Part shown: positions 1 through 12,574 of the stretch, one piece after another | Layout: every line of letters starts with the position of its first letter | Numbering within the stretch: the first letter of the stretch is position 1 | Assembly: GCF_042477335.2 (NCBI RefSeq) | Contig: NC_091262.1 | Span: 45,667,001-45,731,000 of the forward strand | Reading direction: 5' to 3' | Origin: Ovis canadensis | Lineage: Eukaryota > Chordata > Mammalia > Artiodactyla > Bovidae | Length of the DNA: 64,000 nucleotides | Position numbers and translations under genes: made by a program | Notes under the pieces: model-generated | The model's input: only the letters and a program-made list of their open reading frames with translations | Databases searched by the model: none | Told to the model about the DNA's origin: nothing

Positions 1-7
1 TAGTTTA

Positions 8-90
8 AATTAAGCCTCCTATGCCTCAGTTTCCTCGCATCTAAAAATGGGGATAACAGTATGGAGAAATAGTAACAAATAGCAGCAGTT
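8..90 (+). repeat. MIR SINE fragment
   Basis: The segment reads like the MIR core and 3' part (cctcagtttcctc, then aaaatggggataa), in sense orientation. It is cut by the window start or is an old fragment. It lies in an RCN2 intron. Confidence 0.6.
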
Positions 91-781
91 GAACTGGTAA
101 ATCCTTCTATTTTAATCTGAAAGAAAATTGTTGAAGTAAACACGTGAGTCACATGTTTATCTCTAACACTTACATACAATCAGCTTTTGGAAGTTGTTTA
201 AGCATTTGTTAACTGTACCAGCTTTAGAACAGACAAGATTTAATATATAGGGGAAAATATCCTCTTTTTCTCCTTAGTTGGGTCTTCATCTTACAGCAGA
301 CTAAAAAGAGTGTAGATCAGTGTTTCCACTACTTAGTGCTAAAAAGAAAACAAATGATGATAAGCCCTAGAATTTGTCTAGCTGCTAGTTATTCTCCTTT
401 ACTGTAGGAATTAACTCATCTTAGAAGCATCGTTCACATTCCAAGATTTTTTCTAAAACCAAACCATGGTATGACCTCATGACTTCTTTGCCAGGGAATT
501 AATACAAATGTTAAATACAGTATTTTAAAATCTTACCAGAAGTAGATTCTGTGTGTGTTTGTTTGTTTTTCATTCAAAAGATTTCATTATTATCCCACCA
601 AAAAGTAGGAAAATTGTGTAGTTTTTTAAAATCTATATTCTTTGTAGAGTGGAGGGTGAAATGTAATAATACATGATGGTATTGAGAAGAAAATCTTCAC
701 TTCGAAGAAATACGTGACTGGTTACATAAACTGTTTATGAGCAGTTGTTTTTTTTTTTTTTTTTCAGAATGTCTGATTTTA

Positions 782-1329
<548 letters not shown>

Positions 1330-1346
1330 CAGAATGTCTGATTTTA

Positions 1347-3550
1347 ATGCTGTGTTTCCCAGCCAGGTACTCAGGACATGTTGATTATAAGACTGTACTT
1401 TTAAAGAATGAATTAGATGGACCTTATAGCCTAAAGGAATTAATGGGTCCCTGAAATGAACACTTCTCAATGGGAGTCCTATTGGTCCTATTGCTTATTC
1501 TTCAACAACATAGGAATATGTCTCTACATGAAATTCTATTTATAATACTTTGTTAGAATTATATATATATTTACATATATAACCCACTAAAAGTGGATGT
1601 GGGATGTAAAAATGAACCCAGACACAACTGCATGATTCTGCAAAATAAAAAATAAAAAGATGAAGAATGCATCGATCTTAATCAAAGTTACAGCCTAAAC
1701 ATTGTACCATAAAATAATCATAAAAAGTAATTGGATATCCAAATAAAATGTTTCTGTATGGAAGCCTATTTAAAAACAAAAATCAATTTGATAGCTGAAT
1801 TATATGTTACTTTTAATGTTTTCATATAGAGAATAGAGATAACCTGGAATAATGACTCGCAGGCTGTGAGATGCCGGAAAAAAGTATTTCTTTATGACCT
1901 GATGAACAAGTATAGTCAGCACTTTTAAGCAGGATAATTAAAGTTTGAGCACCTACCTGGCAAAAGCTCAATTCCTGTAACTTCTAAAGCCAGCTGCTGA
2001 ATGTGCATGTGTAAGAGGATTTATTTGTGTAAGATAGAATCATGCATGTGGCTAATCAGAGTTTTAAGACCTAGACTTTTGTTCTGTTTTCACAGGTTAT
2101 ATATTTCCTCATGTAAAATCTTTAGTCTACCAAAAGATGGCAGTTTTGTTCTTCACAAGTTTCTGTTACAATATAAAAATAAATGACTATGGTAGTTTCC
2201 ATCTTTTTACTACTGTGTATAGCACTTTCTATGCACTAGAATACAAGGGTTTTATACAGAAAAAAAAAAAAGTGTTGAGGTTTTATGAAGCTGACCGTCC
2301 TTTGTGGTCATCTTTTAGAAATTTGCCGCTTTGGAAAAAGTTTTTTGGTGTATTAGCTTCTTTAATATGAGTCTCTAATAAATTGTGTTCTTTAAATGAC
2401 CAAAAATAAAACTTTTAAAAATCACATTATTTTTTAAAAACCTGAGAAATGTAAATGGGAAAAGTACTTTTTTTTTTTTTTTTTAAAGAAATCTCAGCTG
2501 TTGAAAGAGATCCTTTCTTTCTATAGGCAGATTTGGCCAAATTCAGCTCCCTCTGCTGAAACATGAACCTTTTTGCTCCAGATTGAAGGGTTCTTTCATA
2601 AGGAAATCTAAGCACTTTAGTATTTTGAATAGTGATTTATTCAAAAAACTTGATTGACTCAGCTAAGTACCTCAAGTTCTTGTTTTTCTACTTTTCCCCA
2701 TGTTAAACCTGAGCATAACATGTACATTATTTAGTTATTTAAAATTATGAAACATTAAGTTAAAAGCAGCTATTTGGAAGCATTTTTTTTTCTCTGTCGT
2801 GACTGGGTGAATATAACTGGCTAGTGGAATCTGGGTGTTTAAAAGACAAATTCCTTGGGGAAAGAAGTGAGCCTCTCCACTGTAAATCAGTCATCGTAAA
2901 AGAACTACTGTTTCAGTAAACGAGTGCTACCTAACCACTAGTATTCTAAAAAATTGAAAAGAGCATTTCTTTTCAACAGTGAAACACATAAAAGTTTCTA
3001 AAATATTTGAAATTGTGCTTTTTAAAAAATGTGCGGTTTAATACACATCAGTTTATAAAAAGGAAAATTATTCCTAGAAATTTCTCAAAATAAAATGTAT
3101 GCAGGATTAGCAATATGCCACTGTTGGCTTCCAGTACTCTTAATTACAGAATTACCTTTGAGAAAATTGATTAAAAGCAGCTTTTTCCCGAATAGTCGCT
3201 GCTGCTTGGTTTCCTACTAGAGTGTACTTGAGGGGAAAGGAAAGGAAGATGGGCATGACAAAGTAGAAAACGGTATGATTATTTAACTCAACCCCAAGAT
3301 AGGGGCTTTTCAGCTTTTGATGTATTCATCTGGACATACAGAATTAGCACTATAAAGAGCCTACAAAGAGTAGACTTCCAAATATTTACCAAAAGTATTC
3401 TCATAAGAGGACTATTTTTTGAAACCTGTTACAGTGTTTTTGAAAAGTCATTTTGAAGACCAAAAACAGAAATAGGCACACCAAGAACTAATACATAGTC
3501 TAAATCCATTGCTTTGGGGCCATTCAAAAAATTACTGCAATTGTTAAAGA
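1347..3550. other. RCN2 intron, no element recognised
   Basis: AT-rich intron sequence with short simple tracts (TA-rich near 1560, poly-T near 2467). No coding exon, RNA gene or confidently assignable repeat was seen. Confidence 0.5.
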
Positions 3551-3554
3551 AGAT

Positions 3555-3700
3555 AGTGTGTAGTATTGTAGAAAGAACAGGAAGGATCCAAGTTCAATAT
3601 ATTTTAGATGTTTTCCTGACATCCCTTTCAATAAGTCATTTTAATCTCAGTTTTTCCATCCATAATAGTAACATGTAACATTTATTGAATACCTAATATG
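3555..3700 (+). repeat. MIR SINE, diverged
   Basis: The order of features matches a sense MIR: 'gtagaaagaacaggaaggatccaagttcaa', shown here as the left half, then 'aataagtcattttaatctc', then 'cagtttttccatcc'. Divergence is high, as expected for this ancient family. Confidence 0.5.
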
Positions 3701-3785
3701 TTTTCTAATTGCTTGATAGGAATTCTCATCCCAGTTGCTTTATAGAGATTTTTTTCTTATTATGAATTGTTCAGTTTATTTAAAC

Positions 3786-4600
3786 TAAAAAAAAAAAAAA
3801 AAAAAAAACAGTTCACTGATTTCTCTCATTTCCCTACTAGCCACTTCTGGCAGCCACCTGTCTGTTCTCTCTATCTATCTGTGAACTTTGATTTAGAGGG
3901 ATTTTTTTGTTTGTTTTTAGATTCTACATATGAGAAGTCATGCAGTATTTGTCTTTCTCTGACTTATTTCACAAAGTGTAATGCCCTTGAGGTATATATA
4001 CATGTTAAATGGCAAGATTTTATTCTTTATGACTGAGTAATATTCTACTATATATATATAATGGAATATATTATATAATTTTTTTATCCATTTATCCATC
4101 AGTGGACATAGGTTGTTCCCATGTGTTGGCTATTGTAAATAATGCTGCAGTGAACATAGAGGCTTGTATATCTTTTTGAGTTAGTATTTTCATTTTCTTT
4201 AGACAAATACTCAGAAGTGGGATTGCTGGATTATCTGGTTGTATAGCATCCAGGTGTCAGGTGTGCCTCACTGTGGTTTTGATTTGCATTTCCCTGATGA
4301 TTTATGATGCTGAGCATCTTTTCACGTGCCTGTTGGCCATCTGTATGTATTCAGAAAACGTCTATTCAGACCTGCCCATTTTTTTAGTTGGACTGTTTAT
4401 TTTTCTATTGAGTTGTACAAGTTCTCTATGTATTTTGGATATTAACCCCTTATCAGATAGATGATTTGCAGATATTTTCTCCCATTCAGTAGCTTTCATT
4501 TTCTTGATGATTTCTTTGGCTGTGCAGAAGCCTTTTAGTTTGATGTAGTCCCACTTGTTTATTTTTGCTTCTGTTGTTTTTGGTGTCAAATTATCCCAAT
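3786..4600 (-). mobile_element. L1 LINE 3' end (ORF2 C-terminus plus 3' UTR)
   Basis: Read on the minus strand, 4589-4362 encodes a decayed L1 ORF2 C-terminal segment ([18 protein letters not shown], then [12 protein letters not shown]). Downstream, to about 3800, is typical L1 3' sequence (on the plus strand: tgggattgctgga, gtgaacatagaggcttg). It is 5'-truncated and has no promoter or ORF1. An A-run at 3787-3808 on the plus strand borders it, which is not the expected L1 tail for this orientation, so the 3' boundary is approximate. Confidence 0.85.
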
Positions 4601-4607
4601 TGTATAT

Positions 4608-4725
4608 TTGAGGAGCCCAAAGAGGTTAAGCAGTTTGCCCTAAGTAACAAATTAATAAGTGGCATTGCTGGGATTCAAATCTGAGTCTCTCTGTGTCCCT
4701 GTATTGCTTCTAGTAAATGCTTGTT
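4608..4725 (-). repeat. MIR SINE
   Basis: The plus strand shows the reverse complement of MIR (gaggttaagcagtttgccc, then aataagtggcattgctggga). It lies 160 bp upstream of an RCN2 exon. Confidence 0.75.
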
Positions 4726-4887
4726 ATTTGCCCAACTTACCATCAAAGGGATGATGTGAAGATAAAATGTGATAATGGATATAAATGTACTTTAGAGTTC
4801 ACATAGCTTGTATTTTTCAAAGTATTTTTAATGACGTTATGGGATGAATGAGAAAACCTTTAAATGTTCAATATTTAATTTTCAAAG

Positions 4888-5001
4888 CTTCATTTAAAGG
4901 ACAAGAAGCGATTTGAAAAAGCTAATCAGGATTCAAGCCCTGGTTTGAACCTTGAAGAGTTTATTGCTTTTGAGCATCCTGAAGAAGTTGATTATATGAC
5001 G
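4888..5001 (+). CDS. RCN2: RCN2 coding exon, fourth from last
   Basis: This internal exon encodes 38 residues from [20 protein letters not shown] to [16 protein letters not shown]. It is bounded by an acceptor AG at 4886-4887 and a donor GTAAGG from 5002, and begins and ends in phase 0. The protein is recognised as reticulocalbin-2 (ERC-55), a calcium-binding protein of the CREC family in the endoplasmic-reticulum lumen. If the protein has the usual 317 residues, these are about 150-187. The [12 protein letters not shown] stretch is a degenerate EF-hand-like loop lacking the first Asp and several calcium ligands. The 5' exons, including the signal peptide, lie to the left of the window. Against the human protein as I recall it, the exon differs at only one or two residues, so it is under purifying selection. 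Confidence 0.96.
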
Positions 5002-8000
5002 GTAAGGAAGAAAAAATTTCAAGATAACTATTGAATAGCCCAAACTTTAAAACTTACTTTTACACAGTAATGAAAATGAATTATATACAAAACAGAATTT
5101 TAGGAGATGATCTAAACTTCTCCTTGCTTCAGAAGAGGCATGGGAAGAAGGTTTTCTGGTGGAGTGGGGGTGTGTACAGGGAGGGAGAAGGTAAGGAATG
5201 AGGTTTTCTTAATCTCTGAAGTATGTATGTGTATCGGTCTTTCCCTGGCTACTTTCTCTTTCATAACTGGGTTATCTTCAGCCTTCCTTGTTGTTTTGTA
5301 GCTTTCAGACTTTCACAGGTGTTTCAATATCAGTAACACTAGAACTTCCTGTTTAGTTTACAAGGTTACTTGTGAAAACTTTTGGTCTGGGAACACTATC
5401 ACATTTAGATCCCTTTGCATAGGGTATGGAGGTGGGATGAGGTGGGGGGATGCAACTGCTAATGACTAATAATGTTTTTGCAACTTTAGGCATAATGAGT
5501 CCCCTCATCCCTTTAGTACTTAAAAGAAGTACCAGCTCTTCAAAATTTTGTTGAACTCTAGGTATAGTTCAACACTGATTAAGTCCCTGCTATGACTTGG
5601 TAAACTTCTTGAGAGCAGAAACTATCATATTGGAGAGTAAACATTAACATAAGAAATGGCTTTTAAAAAACAGACGAAACATTTACATTGAGGTCTGTTG
5701 CCCGGCATCAGCCCCCAGCTGTGTGGCTTGGTTCCCTGGACATTTCTGGGAGGGAAGATGCAGCTTTTTGCTTAATGGGTCATGGTTGGATGCCACTGCC
5801 TTGATAGCAGGACTGCAGATACATTTTTCTCTCTAGCTCAGTGGCAACACACCACCATCAGTGCTATTTCTCTTGCCATTGTGAGGCTTTGGATTTCTTA
5901 CTTTCCACAAAGTACATGACCTAGTTTGAGAACATTGCTGGGCACAGTTTGTTTAAGTGCCAGAATTAAGTAAAGATAAGCTAATTGAGCCCTAGCATGG
6001 TAGGCAGAGGATGTTGGATCTTGATTATCTGGGGAATAAGGAACAGTTGAAGACCGAGGAGGGAAATGACCAGTGACAGCAATGAAATAATTTAGGCATT
6101 ATGTGTATGGCCCTGGAGTAGAAAGTGGCAATGGAATGAATTGATGAATGACCAACATTCTGAAGAAAGCACAGACAGGAATGTTGACTGATGTATCATG
6201 GGAGGGGAAGAGGGCAAGAATCAGAAATGACTCCGAGGTTGGAAGCTTGAGTAACGATACAAAAGCAGTACCATTGCAGAATGGGATATGTCAGGATGGG
6301 AAAGGATGGTCTTTGTGCTGAGTTGGAGTTGACGGCAGCACACAAGATGGGTGATCCTAAGACGGTGTCTCATTCAGAGCAGCTCCATTAATTTCTGTTT
6401 ACCTTAATTGTCTTTGTGGATCCTTTTTTCCTTTTTTTCCCCTTTAAGGGTATGTAGGATGGGAAAGGGCAGAATATAAGATCAACTAAGTGATTCTACG
6501 TTGAATTAAAAGTTGGAATTTAAAAAATATTTTGATTCACATAATATTAAAAATTATTTTAACCAAGGCAGCATTCTTGAAATAAGTCTGTTTCCCAAGA
6601 GGATTACTTGAATGGAGGAATAATCATTTTGATCAGTGATTCTTTTATTGGATCACAGACTCCTTTAAAAAATATATGATGCAAGCTGTGTACCCTGCCC
6701 CAGAAAAGCCCTGAACATGTCCATGTTCATACACATAAAATACTGGATTAATAATCTCAAGAGATTCTCAGATCCTCTCTCCAAAACTAATCTTTGGGTC
6801 TCCAGGTTAACATCCCCTGGTTTCTGTATCAAAAATCTGTTGTATTTGATTTTTTTAAAAAACTAACAACTTCTACTTAAGTGTTGCTTCATGCAGATGT
6901 AGATAAAGCCCCTGGATTTGACTACAATAAGAGACATTTGAGAATATATTTCACTGTAGTTGTGGTGCTGGAATCCAGGCTGAAAAAGTATTCAGGCAGC
7001 AGCAGGTAATGAGGAAATGAGAACAGTAGATGTAACCTCTGAGAGGAAAAGAAAGACCAGGATGGTGGTTAAAGAGTGCAACAGAGTCGTGGGAACTTGA
7101 CTGTTTCTAAAGGCATAGAAGAAGGAGCTAGTGGAAGGGGTTGGAGAGGCTGGAGTTAAGAGTAAAAGAAAGCTCTCAGGAAGTGAGGAAGTATGGGATC
7201 TAGGAAGAGAGTTGAGGGCTTCATCCTGAGGGGCAGAGCCTTAACTGCTGAGATCAAAGAGAAGGATGAGAGGAGCAGGCATCAAAAAGAGGTGGTTAAA
7301 GGTGAGGATGGAATGCTAGGAAACAAGGAAGGATTTCTCCCATGCTTAGAAAAACAGGAAGTCTTTGCCAAGAGCATGTTGGAGAGAGCTGGGGTAAGGC
7401 TTAGAGAAAACAGAGATGTCAAAAACCAGCCATAGAGTGTTAGGGAAGCTGAGGCAGAGATAGACTTCCAAGCTGCAGTGAGAGCCCACAGAAGTGGCAA
7501 AAAATAAATTTATAAGGATTAGGTTTATATTTGTGTATCTTCCTCTGATTCTGGAATAAAGGAGAAAGTGATGTGGGTCTGCTGTATAGCATGAGGGCTG
7601 CCATAATCAGAAAAGTCTCCAAGGGGGCACAGGAGTGTAGGTAGGCAGGCACTGGAGCAGGTCATCTTGGGAAAGCATAGCTGGAAAGGGTGTGATCTTT
7701 GGGTCAGAAGGGATTAGTTGGGAAGGAGCCTTAGAAAGAGTCAGGAACCGATTTGAGGGCAGTCTAGGGTGAAAGAGGAGGCAAGGAAGTTGAAGTTATA
7801 TAGGGTACTGACCCATTTCAGGCAACAGTTCTATGCAGAGACATCTGAGATGAGGGTTCTTTTGGCTTGTTAATGGATTGGCAGGAAAGTGAAATTAAAG
7901 ACAAAGATAGTATAAGATATCATTCTTCAGAAGGAGGTAATGTGCAGAAAATAGAAATGTGAGTTTATTGCCAAGGTTATTCAGGAGGGTGAGGTAGAGT

Positions 8001-8285
8001 GCTCAATAATAGAAACTTAAGGATGTTAAATTCTAAGCTATTAATATTTGGGGTTTTATTCCTGCTTCTAAATTCCAGTGTTTAGAAAGATTGCGTGGCA
8101 AGTAGAGACAAAATAATTATTCCTAAAGAATAATTAGGATAATTATTTCCATAGTAGGATTAATTAATTATAGTAGAAATAATTCAATAATTAATTCTAT
8201 AGTAGGATTGATTCAGATGGTGATGGGATTGAAACTTTTGTGACAGATTTTTTTTTGTTTGTTTTTGCGAACTTACATGGAATAG
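5002..8285 (+). other. RCN2: RCN2 intron
   Basis: Intron between GTAAGG (5002) and the AG at 8284-8285. The stretches 6010-6320 and 6960-7960 are purine-rich, with phrases such as 'gactccgaggttggaagctt' that resemble an old interspersed mammalian repeat I cannot name. The ORFs in these stretches (for example 7193-7435) have no recognisable domain. An imperfect AT-rich palindromic tract (taattatta/attaatt variants) lies at 8108-8210. Confidence 0.7.
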
Positions 8286-8382
8286 GAATTTGTCATTCAA
8301 GAGGCTTTAGAAGAACATGACAAAAATGGTGATGGATTTGTTAGTTTGGAAGAATTTCTCGGTGACTACAGGCGGGACCCAA
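8286..8382 (+). CDS. RCN2: RCN2 coding exon, third from last
   Basis: The exon is 97 bp: 32 complete codons plus one base, so it ends in phase 1. The donor is GTAAGT at 8383 and the acceptor AG is at 8284-8285. It encodes [20 protein letters not shown] and ends FLGDYRRDP. The loop [12 protein letters not shown] is a canonical calcium-binding EF-hand: Asp1, Asn3, Asp5, Phe7 by backbone, Ser9, Glu12, with Gly at position 6. It is preceded by the expected amphipathic helix. The last base (A) joins CC of the next exon to make the Thr codon, matching TANEDPEW of RCN2. This confirms the exon order and the borders. Confidence 0.96.
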
Positions 8383-8799
8383 GTAAGTAGGCTGGGGATG
8401 TGTGGAAGGAAGGGGGAAAAAAGGAAGAAATTGAAAGATAGTCTTGCTCATTGAGAGCTCTGTTTGACAGAGGAAAATGGAAGAGTGGGCCTGATACCTC
8501 CTTGTTCAGTTCAATAAAATACTAGTGAAACAAAGAGACTTACAGCTTATCTGAGAATGCTGTTTTGCTCAGTTTTAGTTCCACATGTAGAGCCAAGCAT
8601 TTTTCTTCCTTTTCAAACAAATACAATGTAATTATCAATTCAAATGCCTGAGGAAGTAAAGGTTGATATTTTTAAACAGACTCCTGTACGTTTGCATGTA
8701 GATCTTAGAAGAAAAAAATAAATAAAATCCTATAAATACTAGAGTAAGACTGTGGAAAGTGGCTTACTGTTTAAAATTTAAGGAAGTTTTATATGCAGC

Positions 8800-8880
8800 T
8801 TTTTTTTTTTAATTTTAAAATCTTTAATTCTTACATGTGTTCCCAAACATGAACCCCCCTCCCACCTCCCTCCCCATATG
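8800..8880 (-). mobile_element. Ruminant L1 3'-end fragment
   Basis: Short antisense fragment: poly-T, then aattttaaaatctttaattc, then ccctcccacctccctcccc. This is the 3' terminus seen in bovine L1 copies. A similar but longer copy lies at 9150-9320. Confidence 0.5.
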
Positions 8881-9149
8881 CAGCTTTTTGTATAAGCAGC
8901 TGTCTTTTCAGAATTTTTGCTTAGCATCACTTACTGTGAATGTCACTTTAAAATTACCTATGGCATTACTTTGTAAGAACACACAGGAAGATTTAGTCAC
9001 ATGATGTTCATAAAACCATTACCCAGTTCAGACTTCGGCCAACAATATCAGAACAAGTAGCAGCAGTTAGCAAAATTACTAGTTTGTGATAATATGTAAC
9101 AGTTGAAAAATTTTTTTTCTCCATGAGATTTTTACATAGACTTTTTTAA

Positions 9150-9615
9150 AATCTCCATCTGTTTATTTATTTATTTTTTTAATATAAATTTATATATTTT
9201 AATTGGAGGCTAATTACTTTACAATACTGTATTGGTTTTGCCGTACATCAGCATGAATCCGCCACGGGTGTGCACAGGTTCCCCATCCTGAACTCCCCCT
9301 CCCACCTCCAGGTTCGATGCATGATACATAGACTTTCATCTTTGTGGTTTTTTTTTTTTTCACTTTTTCAGTTGAGTTTTATCCCAGAACAGTTTTATAA
9401 CAAAGCTGATTAGTTTTTCTTTTTGGTCACGCCACACAGCATGTGGGATCCTAGTTCCCCGACCAGGGCGTTGAATCGACGGTGCCTGCATTGGAAGCAC
9501 AGAGGCCCGACCCCTGGTCTGCCAGGGAGGTCCCTATGCAACAGTTCTACATACGTCCCCTACCTTTTGAACCTCCCTCTCATCTCCCTCCCTACCCCAC
9601 CCCTCTGTGCAACTG
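9150..9615 (-). mobile_element. Ruminant L1 3' UTR, antisense, interrupted by a CHR SINE
   Basis: T-rich sequence at 9165-9205 is followed by attggaggctaattacttta and ccgtacatcagcatgaatc, then a C-rich stretch, all typical of the reverse-complemented 3' UTR of bovid L1. Related sequence resumes at about 9545 (gaacctccctctcatctcc) beyond an antisense CHR SINE and unassigned bases, so two fragments or a disrupted one are present. Confidence 0.6.
9416..9536 (-). repeat. CHR-type tRNA-Glu SINE
   Basis: The plus strand is the reverse complement of the CHR consensus: gcatgtgggatcctagttcc, ccgaccagggcgttgaa, then gtctgccagggaggtccc. The tRNA-like B-box region is readable (gttcgaat-like in the minus strand). 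Confidence 0.8.
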
Positions 9616-9825
9616 TTTTAAAACTCTTGAGTATCATTTTTGAAAATTACTACTGAGTTTGCGCTTATTTCAGCCCTTTACAGTTAAGCGCTTTGTTTCT
9701 TGGGGCCTCCTTTCTGTGGTAAGCTGTAAATTCATTTCCTCTATCTGGGGCTATATCAGACTTCTTTTGGGATGCCTGTGGTATTCTTGTGTATCCATGT
9801 TTATGTTCTTTTTTAATGTTAATAG

Positions 9826-9968
9826 CCGCAAATGAAGATCCAGAGTGGATACTTGTTGAGAAAGATAGGTTCATGAATGATTACGACAAAGATGCTGATG
9901 GCAGACTTGACCCACAAGAACTGTTGTCCTGGGTTGTGCCCAATAACCAGGGCATTGCGCAGGAAGAA
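9826..9968 (+). CDS. RCN2: RCN2 coding exon, second from last
   Basis: The exon is 143 bp: two bases completing the Thr codon, then 47 codons ending in GAA and the donor GTGAGT at 9969. The acceptor AG is at 9824-9825. It encodes [20 protein letters not shown] and ends [12 protein letters not shown]. The loop [12 protein letters not shown] is a canonical EF-hand with Asp1, Asp3, Asp5, Gly6, Asp9 and Glu12. The following helix contains ELLSWVVP, typical of RCN2. Intron length to the last exon is 512 bp. The reading frame continues 18 nt past the donor to an in-frame TGA, so intron retention would truncate the protein and remove the retrieval signal. Confidence 0.97.
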
Positions 9969-10480
9969 GTGAGTATTACAGAATGACTCTCTCATCCCCA
10001 GATTTGTGCTATTATAGTAAAGGAGATTCAGAATCGTAAGCCAAAGAAGGAAGTAATGGAGTTATTTAGGATCGATGCATTGCTATTTCTTGATTTAAAT
10101 CTATGATCTGTTTTAGATTGTCAAAGAGACAAGGAAGTTAAGATGGTATATTATGTATGAATTCAATAGTACAATAGAAGAATGAAAGTTGGTATTTACC
10201 TCTGGGGCTCAAAATGGGTTATACTAATTTTTCTTGACTTTGAGATATCCTGAATTGGATTTGAGTTGGGAAGAGACAGAACCCAGCAGAAAGTAAGAAA
10301 GGAGGTAACGAGAAATGCTGTAAACAGACCCAGTCATGATAGTTAATACTTTTAGGTACTTAGACAATAATGAGTACTTGGTATACCTGAATGATTTTGA
10401 CAAATCAGATCCCATTAAAATGTGAACATCTTGCTGAAAAATACTCATTATGCTTGACACCTTTTTGTTTTATTTTAAAG

Positions 10481-10633
10481 GCTCTTCATCTAATTGATGA
10501 AATGGATTTGAATAGTGACCGAAAGCTCTCCGAAGAAGAGATTCTGGAGAACCAGGACTTGTTTCTTACAAGTGAAGCCACAGATTACGGCAGACAGCTT
10601 CATGATGAATATTTTTATCATGATGAGCTTTGA
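10481..10633 (+). CDS. RCN2: RCN2 last coding exon, ends in HDEL
   Basis: Acceptor AG at 10479-10480 is preceded by a T-rich tract. The exon carries 50 codons plus the TGA stop at 10631-10633. It encodes [20 protein letters not shown] and ends [18 protein letters not shown]. The last four residues, HDEL, are the endoplasmic-reticulum retrieval signal of reticulocalbin-2, recognised by KDEL receptors. The loop [12 protein letters not shown] is EF-hand-like with Asp1, Asn3, Asp5, Ser9 and Glu12, but has Arg where Gly is usual at position 6. The human loop also has a basic residue there, as I recall. Calcium affinity of this loop may be low, which is inference. Confidence 0.97.
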   Translation, partial: ALHLIDEMDLNSDRKLSEEEILENQDLFLTSEATDYGRQLHDEYFYHDEL

Positions 10634-11325
10634 TCCCCGGGTGTATCTGAGTAGAGCACGGGCTCCTTTTATAGTTTGTTACCAGCTTTACTTTTGTGAT
10701 AAAATGTTGATGTTATATTTTACATTCTTAAGTCTTACCAGAGTCAAAATTATCTTAATGTACATTATAGTTTTGGCCTTTTAGGAGAAAAGTAAAACAA
10801 AAGCCTGATATTTATTTCCAAATGCATTGAAGAAATGAAACAATGTTGTGCCATATGACAAAAAAGTCTTTCCTAAATAACCCATCTGTTTAGTACTGTA
10901 TTGTGAAATATTTGAGTTCTGTTTCCATACTTGAAAAAAAAAACCAGAGGATTTCAGAGATGCCTGAACAATATTATTTAAGTAATATGTGACTAAGCTA
11001 TCAATTTTTTGTTTTAAGTAGGTTTAACTTGGGAACTGACAGAAGGACATTGTTTTTAGATTTAGCATTTTGTTTTAAAACCTTTAAAGGAACCTTAGAA
11101 GGACTTATACCTCACATATTAATGTTGAGAAGTTCTGCTTAATTTTAAAATGGTTTCTATAAAGGGTTTTATTGTATGAAATAGAACTTTATATTTTTGC
11201 ATATGTATAGATAGTAATTATATTTAATGTGTAACTATAGCATTACGGTGTGTGGAATTTGACTTTGTCCAGAACTCTTTTCTTTTTTTTTTTTTGACTG
11301 ATTAAAATGAAATGTCCTATCTTTT
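10634..11325 (+). other. RCN2: RCN2 3' UTR
   Basis: AT-rich sequence directly after the stop codon, without SINEs, up to the first good polyadenylation signal. Poly-T and AU-rich tracts are present. The 3' end is inferred, and longer transcripts ending further right are possible. Confidence 0.6.
11301..11306 (+). promoter_or_regulatory. Probable RCN2 polyadenylation signal (ATTAAA)
   Basis: ATTAAA lies 668 bp after the stop codon and is followed within 30-50 bp by a U/GU-rich stretch (atgtttgtttgattttt), the usual downstream element. Other ATTAAA hexamers lie further right (for example near 11647 and 12109) without an equally good downstream element. Confidence 0.5.
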
Positions 11326-12574
11326 TATATGTTTGTTTGATTTTTCTTTGTTCCTTCAGGTAAACCTTGAATTCAGCAAAAGTTTTGTTGTATTATACAT
11401 TACCTGACCTCATTTATTCCTGTATTTGAGAAGTAAATTCTCTCAAAACTTTGTTAAATTATATTCTTGCTTCATATTCTTATTTTGGTTTTTTTGGATA
11501 AAAGAATCATATTGTGATTGAATGTACACCTGACACATTTCAGTTGCTAGTATAGCAAATGCGGTCTTGCTCTCTCAGCCTGGAAACAATCATAAGGATT
11601 ACACAGGTTGAAATTACCAGCAGAGCCTGAGATCAGTCATACTGAAATTAAAATCACACTTGATAAGCATTTGTCCATACCTATGCAGTCAGTTTTAACC
11701 TTATTCAGGAAGTTAGCTTGTTACCTTTGTGGGGAGTAAGAAAAGTGAGAAGGTGAGAAATTTATTTTTTTCCTAGCTTTAACTCACAGTTTCTGTTTTC
11801 TTAAATTATCTGTATTTGTGGGTGAAGAGGCCAGCTATGCATTCTGTTAATCTTTTTCCAATCTGAAGTTGTCTCTTTTATAGCATGCACAGCATTGGGA
11901 GACTCAGCTAGTTTTTATGAGTAATAGAGAAAACCTGAAACTCTTTTCTGATAGAATTAACTGTCTGCTTACCTCTCTTGCTCCCATTTTTGCTGATATG
12001 AGTTGTGAATGCAGATTATAAACTCTCACACTTTAATGATAGCTTGCTTACCCTGGTGGCTAAAGTACATGGTTTTCATTTTAACTTATACTTGTCTGGT
12101 TCTTTAAGAATTAAAAGATACACAATTATCACTCATCTGCCATTTTGTCAACCTTACTGAAATTAGGATATTTGGAATTACTAGTTTGATTAGCATGATA
12201 ATCATTTGTTTTTCTTACTAGATTCTCCAAAATCTATACCAGAATTGTTAGAGGATCAGATACAGCTTTTATTTTAATCTGATGAGTTAAGAATTAGCAT
12301 TCTACATTCAGCCTTGATTTCACGTGGATATAAGAATTTTGGTGACATTATTAGTGGTCATCCATATCTGTACTTCTTTAATCCCTGGCATAAAGAAATT
12401 ATACTTTCCAGTCCCCATGTGGGTGAACAAGGGCTGGTTCTAACCAATTAAGTGTGAGTGGAAGTAGTATGTGTCATTCCCAAAGCAGACCAGTGACAAA
12501 CCTTTGCCGTGCCTTTGCCCTGGTGGTGTAAAGGATGCCTTACTTGAAATGGTGAAGCCACAAGATCAAAGTGG
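11326..12574. other. Intergenic, no element recognised
   Basis: AT-rich sequence downstream of RCN2. No open frame with recognisable similarity and no clear repeat was seen. Distal RCN2 3' UTR isoforms could extend here. Confidence 0.45.

Noticed and set aside
9416-9536. tRNA gene (tRNA-like head of SINEs here and elsewhere)
   Set aside because: The tRNA-related heads are parts of CHR and Bov-tA SINEs with SINE bodies and tails, and none folds into an intact tRNA.
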